NCBI GenBank assembly: GCA_031285085.1
Contig: JAITWW010000114.1
Location: 1 to 6,190 of the forward strand
From: Candidatus Methanofilum arcanum
GTDB lineage: Archaea; Halobacteriota; Methanomicrobia; Methanomicrobiales; Methanospirillaceae
Reading direction: 5' to 3'
DNA: 6,190 nucleotides
The notes under the pieces are model-generated. The model made no database searches. It saw only the letters and a list, made by a program, of their open reading frames with translations, and was not told the origin of the DNA. This document shows positions 1 through 3,622 of the stretch, one piece after another. A program made the position numbers and the translations under genes. Each line of letters opens with the position of its first letter. Positions within the stretch are counted from its first letter, which is position 1.

Positions 1-78
1 TGGAGATCTGCTTCGCCGTTAGATTTATTTTATATTTATTTCTTAAATTTTATAGTTAGGACTTTTCAAAACACAAAA

Positions 79-186
79 CATTCTCTGTTTTCTCTACCCC
101 AAAAATTGGAATGCACCCCTGACGGCTTGTCATCCACTGGTGCTTCCATCAGCCACGATCGGGTTAATCGTTTTCTTACAGCCTGA
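79..186 (+). pseudogene. Possible transposase N-terminal remnant (tentative)
   Basis: Plus-strand frame 1 is open from the window start to a TGA at 184-186. Near its end it reads SLFSLPQKLE, then GLSSTGASISHDRVNRFLTA. The SHDRVxRFL core, preceded by a Gly-Leu-Ser block, resembles the N-terminal region of DDE transposases of IS4/IS701-like elements, where a similar ISHD(R/K)(V/I)TRFL string precedes the catalytic domain. No start codon, catalytic Asp-Asp-Glu residues or inverted repeats are visible, and the frame runs straight into a fragment of an unrelated family. If real, it is only a 35-residue scrap of a 350-450 residue protein. The assignment rests on remembered motif similarity and could be chance. 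Confidence 0.3.
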
Positions 187-201
187 ATTCCGCACAAAAT
201 T

Positions 202-352
202 ATGAACTCCTATATGGTTATCTTGGTTGGGTACCGGGCGAACTCCAAGCGGGCGATCAGGTTCCACCAGTTGGTGACAGCGACTAAACGAATACATCCT
301 CAAAGACTTCACACTTGACGACGAACGTCTGAAGCGGCGGCTTCTACTCTAA
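202..352 (+). pseudogene. RhuM-family protein fragment, frameshifted
   Basis: Two adjacent plus-strand frames together give about 45 residues of the conserved core of RhuM-family proteins. These are about 330-residue proteins of unclear function (named for a Salmonella pathogenicity-island gene) that are often found in mobile or defence-rich DNA. Frame 1 (202-270) gives MVILVGYRANSKRAIRFHQ, matching the family's IISVGYRVNSKRxxQFRxW. Frame 2 (278-337) continues with QRLNEYILKDFTLDDERLKR, matching ATQRLxEYIxKGFxLDDERLK. The join lies near 271-277, where one extra base and a TGA break the frame. The preceding helix-turn-helix-like N-terminus and the following C-terminal half are missing, and TAA at 350-352 ends the match. 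This is a relic, not a functional gene. The family call is by recall of the conserved motif. Confidence 0.6.
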
Positions 353-398
353 CTGACCAGCCTGATTACACAAAAACATGGTTTACTGGAAATGGTTG

Positions 399-427
399 AA
401 AAAAACTGACCGATACGGCCAGTCAGT
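399..427 (-). terminator. Hairpin plus T-run downstream of rpl40e
   Basis: On the minus strand ACTGA pairs with TCAGT, and CCG pairs with CGG around a TAT loop, with a four-base bulge on the 5' arm. The structure is followed at once by a run of seven T. This resembles a factor-independent terminator for the cluster ending with rpl40e, 105-130 bases past its stop codon. It may be a backup to the oligo-T tract at 510-520. Confidence 0.5.
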
Positions 428-509
428 GGTTCGTGATACTACTCAACTCTTATGCGAATAGTACAACACAGCACTCACTACACACTGCACACATCTACTA
501 ACAATACCC

Positions 510-520
510 AAAAAAAGAAA
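510..520 (-). terminator. Oligo-T terminator after rpl40e
   Basis: Reading the minus strand, TTTCTTTTTTT begins about 12 bases after the rpl40e stop codon. Archaeal RNA polymerase commonly terminates at such T-rich tracts without needing a hairpin. This is the first likely end point of the S24e-to-L40e transcript. Confidence 0.55.
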
Positions 521-531
521 TGATCAAATAA

Positions 532-678
532 TTATGCCTTTCTATCTTTATTTTTAAGCCGAAGGAACTTGTATCCACATTTTCTGCATGTAGTCCCACG
601 CACCGGGTTTCGGGCGTTACAACGCATACAGATTTTCACATGTAATAAACGTGCCTCAGCTTCTGGAAATCGAGCCAT
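532..678 (-). CDS. rpl40e: 50S ribosomal protein L40e
   Basis: A 48-residue, strongly basic zinc-ribbon protein of the large ribosomal subunit, too short for most gene callers. It begins MARFPEAEARLLHVKICMRC and ends KNKDRKA. The four zinc ligands are C17, C20, C31 and C34 (C-x2-C, ten residues, C-x2-C), the arrangement in archaeal L40e and in the C-terminal part of eukaryotic ubiquitin-L40 fusions. The length matches the stand-alone archaeal family (about 48-50 residues). The ATG start is fixed by the family N-terminus (MARFPEAEAR) and by a Shine-Dalgarno GAGGAGAT seven bases upstream. It lies 51 bases after the XTP/dITP diphosphatase gene on the same strand and is probably co-transcribed with it, although the spacer could hold a weak promoter of its own. 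The family assignment is secure. Confidence 0.95.
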   Translation of the reverse strand: MARFPEAEARLLHVKICMRCNARNPVRGTTCRKCGYKFLRLKNKDRKA

Positions 679-685
679 TATAAAT

Positions 686-693
686 ATCTCCTC
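686..693 (-). promoter_or_regulatory. Ribosome binding site of rpl40e
   Basis: GAGGAGAT on the minus strand, seven bases before the ATG at 678. It complements the archaeal 16S rRNA 3' end and supports this tiny gene as translated. Confidence 0.75.
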
Positions 694-729
694 GTATCTA
701 TAGTACAATGTTCGTAACTTATTTAACGA

Positions 730-1287
730 TTATGTGTCTTTTTCTCTGTTTATAAACCAATCATGAAACTGCATAACACCTCGTGCTCGATGAGAAAGTT
801 CGTTCTTTTGTGAACTCTCCATCTCTGCAAGAGTCATACCATCAACTTCAAAGATGGGATCATAGCCAAATCCATGATCTCCTCTTGGCTCATAGGCAAT
901 AGTACCATCAATACGCCCACGAAATACCATGACACCAGACTCATCTGCATATGCAATTGCAGTCTCAAACCATGCAGACCGATTCGCATCAGAGGCTCCT
1001 TCAAGAAGGCGAAGAATCCCTGAGTTTCCAATGGTATCATGTACAAATGCCGCATATGGGCCAGGAAATCCTTGAAGAGATGGTATAAAGAGACCAGTAT
1101 CATCTGTAATGAGAGGCTGTTTTAGGATAGAATACGCATACCTTGCTTTCTCCTGTGAGATAATACCAATATCAGCATGTTGAATCTCAGGGCAGAAAAG
1201 ATCAACTTGGAAAACCTCCCCAATATCTGACAGAATCGCCTTGATCTCACAAAACTTATGCTCATTACCTGTAACAACTGAAATCAC
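730..1287 (-). CDS. rdgB: XTP/dITP diphosphatase (RdgB/HAM1 family)
   Basis: A 185-residue cytoplasmic house-cleaning enzyme of the Ham1/RdgB (ITPase) family. It hydrolyses XTP, ITP and their deoxy forms to the monophosphate and pyrophosphate, keeping deaminated purines out of DNA and RNA. Family motifs appear in order: TGNEHKFCE at 6-14 (the T-x-N-x-x-K-x-x-E phosphate-binding strand), the acidic pair D62-D63 within TDDTGL, GFPGPY at 73-78, GFGYDPIF at 139-146, and SHRARG at 165-170. The family's usual Ser-Ala-Arg after GFPGPY is AAF here, as archaeal members vary at this site. The length is normal (about 185-200). The start is a GTG at 1287, supported by GGGGAG eight bases upstream; the nearby upstream ATG is out of frame and stops at once. 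It lies 20 bases after kae1-bud32. The Mg-dependent activity is inferred from the family. Confidence 0.93.
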   Translation of the reverse strand: MISVVTGNEHKFCEIKAILSDIGEVFQVDLFCPEIQHADIGIISQEKARYAYSILKQPLITDDTGLFIPSLQGFPGPYAAFVHDTIGNSGILRLLEGASDANRSAWFETAIAYADESGVMVFRGRIDGTIAYEPRGDHGFGYDPIFEVDGMTLAEMESSQKNELSHRARGVMQFHDWFINREKDT

Positions 1288-1295
1288 CGTATCAT

Positions 1296-1301
1296 CTCCC
1301 C
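1296..1301 (-). promoter_or_regulatory. Ribosome binding site that fixes the GTG start of the diphosphatase
   Basis: GGGGAG followed by ATGAT on the minus strand, between the kae1-bud32 stop and the diphosphatase start. Its eight-base spacing to GTG at 1287 selects that codon over the overlapping out-of-frame ATG. Confidence 0.7.
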
Positions 1302-1307
1302 TCTCTT

Positions 1308-2948
1308 CTACAGGTATCTCCCTCGCTCACAGATCTCCTCTTCACGGGCAATAGCAAGGATAGCATCTGGTGCTGTCTTGGTATACCCTGCACAAAATGC
1401 AGATTTTAATGACTCATGCTCTGCAGAAGTACTGCTTAGGATCTGAAACAGGACATGAAGATCAACTCCTCGTGGCTCAAGCTCCGTTGTCATATGTGCA
1501 AGACCAAAATCAATCAGAGCGATGGAAGGTGAGCTATTCTCATCATCGGCATTCTTCGTGCGCCTCTCTACAATCATATTACAGGTTGTAAGATCGCCAT
1601 GCACGATCCCTGCACGGTGAAGTTTTCCAATAACCCTTCCTGCTTCAAAGAGATGCTCCGTACATAATGCCTCCTTGAGAAGTGAACCAAAAATCTGTTC
1701 CATCTCAAGGGTGGTCTCACTCACATCTGAAAGCACCGGCGTTCGTACACCAGCCCTTCTTGCCTCAGAAAGAAGACGAGCCTCGGTTTTTGTGCGATCT
1801 AAAATGAGATGTTCATCAAGAGAATTGATGCGGTACCGCTTTGGCACCCGCTTTTTTGTAATTACTGGCATGCCATAGGCGTTTACCCCTTCGGTGACAA
1901 GTGCTTCAGCTCCACGCTTTGATGACACATCATTGCACTGAGCACAGGGAGCTTGGCTTTCTGACTCTCTCTCCTTTCCTTCCTTTCTCCATGGAACCTC
2001 TGCCTGATCTGCTCGAAACCCTGGCCTGACAACTGAATCTTCAACAGAAAGAGTCATTCCTGCCTCTTGCATCAGACGCCCAGTATATGCAATCATTGCA
2101 CCGTTATCTCCAAGGTACTTCATCTCAGGAGCAAAGCAGGAAGCTCCTCGTTCTTCACACATCACATGGAGCATCTCTTGCAGACGCTTATTTGCACCAA
2201 CACCACCAACAAGAATGAGCTCATCCTTATTTGTCTGTGCAAGCGCACGCTCTGAGACCTCTGTGCACATTGCAAATGCAGTCTCCTGAAAACTATAACA
2301 GACATCTTCAAGAGATCCTTTGGCATCCTTTGCAGCGCTCATAAGCCCTGAAAACGCAAGATCCATCCCTTTCACGGTATATGGAAGTGGAATGTACCTT
2401 CCGCCTTTGGCATGGAGCTCGACCTTTGGCCCACCTGGATGAGCGAGATTCTTACTGCGTGCAAACTTGTCCAAAGCATTTCCAATCCCAATATCAAGTG
2501 TTTCGCCGAAAATGCGGTACCTTCCATTGAGATACCCAAGAACTTGCGTATTTGCACCACTTGCATACAAGACAATTGGATCTTCAAATCCAGATGCAAA
2601 CCTTCCAATCTCAATATGAGCGATGCAATGATTTACCCCGATGAGTGGAATCTTTTTTGATACTGCAAGAGCTCGTGCAGCGGTTGCAACAACTCGAAGA
2701 CATGGTCCAAGACCTGGCCCCTGAGAAAATGCAACGGCACTGATAGGTACATCTGCTTTCTCTAAGGCCTCTGAGATCACCGCTCGTGCATAGGATGCAT
2801 GATGCTGTGCTGCTTCTCTTGGATGAATACCTCCAGATGGAGGTGCATATGCATGCGATACCAAGGAGAGAAGGGAATCATCAAAAACAGAAGCGCTGAG
2901 ATTCCAGGCAGTGCCTTCGATCCCAAGTACTGGTCCGGTTTCAGCCAT
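1308..2948 (-). CDS. kae1-bud32: Fused Kae1-Bud32: t6A tRNA threonylcarbamoyltransferase and regulatory kinase/ATPase (KEOPS)
   Basis: A 546-residue bifunctional KEOPS subunit. Residues 1-320 are Kae1 (TsaD/Gcp family), which transfers threonylcarbamoyl to A37 of ANN-decoding tRNAs. Residues 344-546 are Bud32, a small atypical kinase/ATPase that supports the reaction. Kae1 motifs: VLGIEGTAWNLSA from residue 7, metal-binding H107 and H111 in NHCIAH, SGANTQV at 130-136, and GGVGANKRL with the later metal ligand D281 in GDNGAMIA. Bud32 motifs: the GAEA loop at 346-349, K365 in KKRVPKRYR, E389, catalytic HGDLTTCN at 450-457, DFG at 480-482, and a C-terminal RGRYL. Natural fusions of the two are known, for example in Methanocaldococcus at similar length. 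I chose ATG at 2948 (MAETGPVLGIEG); an upstream in-frame TTG at 2969 adds MLIYFLK, which does not fit the family. No Shine-Dalgarno precedes either codon. A charged linker (321-343) contains a lone CAQC. Confidence 0.96.
   Translation of the reverse strand: MAETGPVLGIEGTAWNLSASVFDDSLLSLVSHAYAPPSGGIHPREAAQHHASYARAVISEALEKADVPISAVAFSQGPGLGPCLRVVATAARALAVSKKIPLIGVNHCIAHIEIGRFASGFEDPIVLYASGANTQVLGYLNGRYRIFGETLDIGIGNALDKFARSKNLAHPGGPKVELHAKGGRYIPLPYTVKGMDLAFSGLMSAAKDAKGSLEDVCYSFQETAFAMCTEVSERALAQTNKDELILVGGVGANKRLQEMLHVMCEERGASCFAPEMKYLGDNGAMIAYTGRLMQEAGMTLSVEDSVVRPGFRADQAEVPWRKEGKERESESQAPCAQCNDVSSKRGAEALVTEGVNAYGMPVITKKRVPKRYRINSLDEHLILDRTKTEARLLSEARRAGVRTPVLSDVSETTLEMEQIFGSLLKEALCTEHLFEAGRVIGKLHRAGIVHGDLTTCNMIVERRTKNADDENSSPSIALIDFGLAHMTTELEPRGVDLHVLFQILSSTSAEHESLKSAFCAGYTKTAPDAILAIAREEEICERGRYL
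1965..1990 (-). repeat. 26-base homopurine tract inside kae1-bud32 linker
   Basis: The coding strand is purines only over these 26 bases (pyrimidines only on the plus strand). It encodes most of the charged run RKEGKERES between the Kae1 and Bud32 domains. It contains several G-A-G-rich strings but no in-frame ATG close downstream, so use as an internal ribosome binding site is not supported. Confidence 0.6.
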
Positions 2949-2952
2949 TTTC

Positions 2953-2999
2953 AAAAAATAAATCAGCAAGTAGTGCTATTGCAGAACTGATGAGTTCTG
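2953..2999 (-). terminator. Hairpin and T-tract between rps27ae and kae1-bud32
   Basis: Two bases after the rps27ae stop codon the minus strand reads CAGAACT-CATC-AGTTCTG (2999-2982), a perfect seven-base-pair stem with a four-base loop. Eighteen to twenty bases further is TTTATTTTTT (2962-2953), the same ten bases as the tract after the upstream surface-protein gene (3600-3609). The kae1-bud32 ATG follows only four bases later. The T-tract looks like an archaeal terminator used partially, with the hairpin possibly protecting the 3' end of the ribosomal protein mRNA. Attenuation is inferred, not shown. Confidence 0.45.
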
Positions 3000-3001
3000 G
3001 T

Positions 3002-3193
3002 TTATTCTTTAAACTCAGTGTGCCCACATTTTCCACAGGCAACACGGTCCTTGTGCTCACCAAGAAAAACTCCAGGTCCACAGTTTGGACAGTACTTTTT
3101 TGTCGTTGTTGCTGTGTTCCCAGATACCGTATAGTATGTATAGCGTTTCACAGACTTCTTTTCAGAACTACCCTTTGCTTTCTTTGCTGCCAT
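3002..3193 (-). CDS. rps27ae: 30S ribosomal protein S27ae
   Basis: A 63-residue basic zinc-ribbon protein of the small ribosomal subunit, the archaeal stand-alone form of the ribosomal half of the eukaryotic ubiquitin-S27a fusion. The Lys-rich start (MAAKKAKGSSEKKS) is followed by a KRYTYYTVSG segment. Zinc ligands C35 and C38 (YCPNCGPGVFL) and C53 and C56 (ACGKCGHTEF) follow. The archaeal family is usually about 50-65 residues; this copy has a somewhat longer Ala/Lys/Ser head. The ATG start lies only two bases after the S24e stop codon, with GGAGG seven bases upstream inside the S24e gene, so translation of the two genes is probably coupled. This S24e-S27ae pair next to a Kae1-Bud32 gene is a layout known in other Euryarchaeota. 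Confidence 0.96.
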   Translation of the reverse strand: MAAKKAKGSSEKKSVKRYTYYTVSGNTATTTKKYCPNCGPGVFLGEHKDRVACGKCGHTEFKE

Positions 3194-3195
3194 AC

Positions 3196-3513
3196 TTAAG
3201 CCTCCGCAGTATCATTTGATGGTGCATCCTGAGCCTCTTCACGCATACCTCGCTTGAGGAGGTACTCAGGCTCAAGCTTGTCACGTGCGTCTTTGGTTTC
3301 ATATATGCGTGCACCACCTTTCAAACGAGAGATTCCAAACTCTGTTTTGAAGGGATCCAGGACGACTTGGTTCATATTTGCATTCAACATTGCTGCAACC
3401 TTTCCAAGAACATTCATTCGTGTTGGAGTTGCGCCATCATGAGTAATGGTGAACTCTACCTCTCTTCTGGCTAACAGAAGATTTTGAGTATCTTTTGTGA
3501 TCTTGATATCCAT
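3196..3513 (-). CDS. rps24e: 30S ribosomal protein S24e
   Basis: A 105-residue small-subunit ribosomal protein found in archaea and eukaryotes only. Family features in order: an opening beta strand MDIKITKDTQNLLLARREVE, FTITHDGATPTRMNV at 22-36, KVAAML at 38-43, VVLDPFKTEFG at 50-60, the GGARIYET loop at 66-73, and a C-terminal EPEYLLKRG. The last 15 residues (REEAQDAPSNDTAEA) form an acidic tail typical of methanogen copies. The length is normal (about 100-110). The start ATG at 3513 matches the family N-terminus. No Shine-Dalgarno sequence precedes it, and a TATA box lies only about 34 bases upstream, which suggests a very short leader or a leaderless mRNA. It is the first gene of the cluster. 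Confidence 0.96.
   Translation of the reverse strand: MDIKITKDTQNLLLARREVEFTITHDGATPTRMNVLGKVAAMLNANMNQVVLDPFKTEFGISRLKGGARIYETKDARDKLEPEYLLKRGMREEAQDAPSNDTAEA
3201..3205 (-). promoter_or_regulatory. Ribosome binding site of rps27ae within rps24e
   Basis: GGAGG on the minus strand overlaps the last codons of rps24e and sits seven bases before the rps27ae ATG. It supports coupled translation of the two ribosomal protein genes. Confidence 0.75.
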
Positions 3514-3542
3514 AGATAATCTGTATTACTTCGTGAATATGG

Positions 3543-3588
3543 CATATAAAGGAGAGGCTGCTATGCGCAAAAGAATTAATATATAAAA
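3543..3588 (-). promoter_or_regulatory. Archaeal promoter region for the rps24e cluster (two TATA candidates)
   Basis: The minus strand holds two TATA-box candidates. TTTATATG (3550-3543) would place initiation about 25 bases on, near 3520, giving a leader of under ten bases. TTTTATATA (3588-3580) would start near 3559 and give a leader of about 46 bases. The lack of a Shine-Dalgarno before the S24e ATG favours the first, but both could be used. The region lies between the terminator of the upstream gene and S24e, so the cluster very likely has its own promoter. Confidence 0.6.
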
Positions 3589-3599
3589 ATATAATCTCT

Positions 3600-3609
3600 A
3601 AAAAATAAA
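3600..3609 (-). terminator. Oligo-T terminator after the surface-protein gene
   Basis: TTTATTTTTT on the minus strand, 13 bases after the TAA of the upstream gene and without a clear hairpin. It is a plausible archaeal intrinsic terminator separating that gene from the rps24e cluster. Confidence 0.55.
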
Positions 3610-3622
3610 GTGATGATATCTT

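Larger units (their letters stand above)
1..531. other. Gene-poor flank downstream of rpl40e
   Basis: No intact gene was found in this 531-base stretch on either strand. Bases 18-60 are very A+T-rich and contain TATA-like strings on both strands, but no gene can be tied to them. Bases 79-352 hold plus-strand protein relics, listed separately. Bases 353-398 and 428-509 show no recognisable coding match; a short frame at 353-409 (+) translates to LTSLITQKHGLLEMVEKN and then stops, which I do not recognise. Bases 399-427 and 510-520 look like terminators for the minus-strand gene cluster. Base composition and the broken frames suggest decaying accessory DNA beside a conserved operon. Confidence 0.7.

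Noticed and set aside
18..60. Plus-strand promoter in the A+T-rich segment
   Set aside because: TATA-like strings occur, but no intact plus-strand gene follows, so composition alone explains it.
130..312. Minus-strand 60-residue open frame with a GTG start
   Set aside because: It has no recognisable domain and no ribosome binding site, and the opposite strand carries the RhuM-like motifs over the same bases.
1980..2000. Internal ribosome binding site for separate Bud32 translation in the homopurine tract
   Set aside because: The next in-frame ATG (M360) is about 90 bases or more away and would cut off the start of the Bud32 N-lobe, including the GAEA loop.
2949..2969. Upstream TTG start for kae1-bud32 adding MLIYFLK
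   Set aside because: The Kae1 family begins close to VLGIEGTAWN, the extension lies in the T-tract, and no ribosome binding site supports it.
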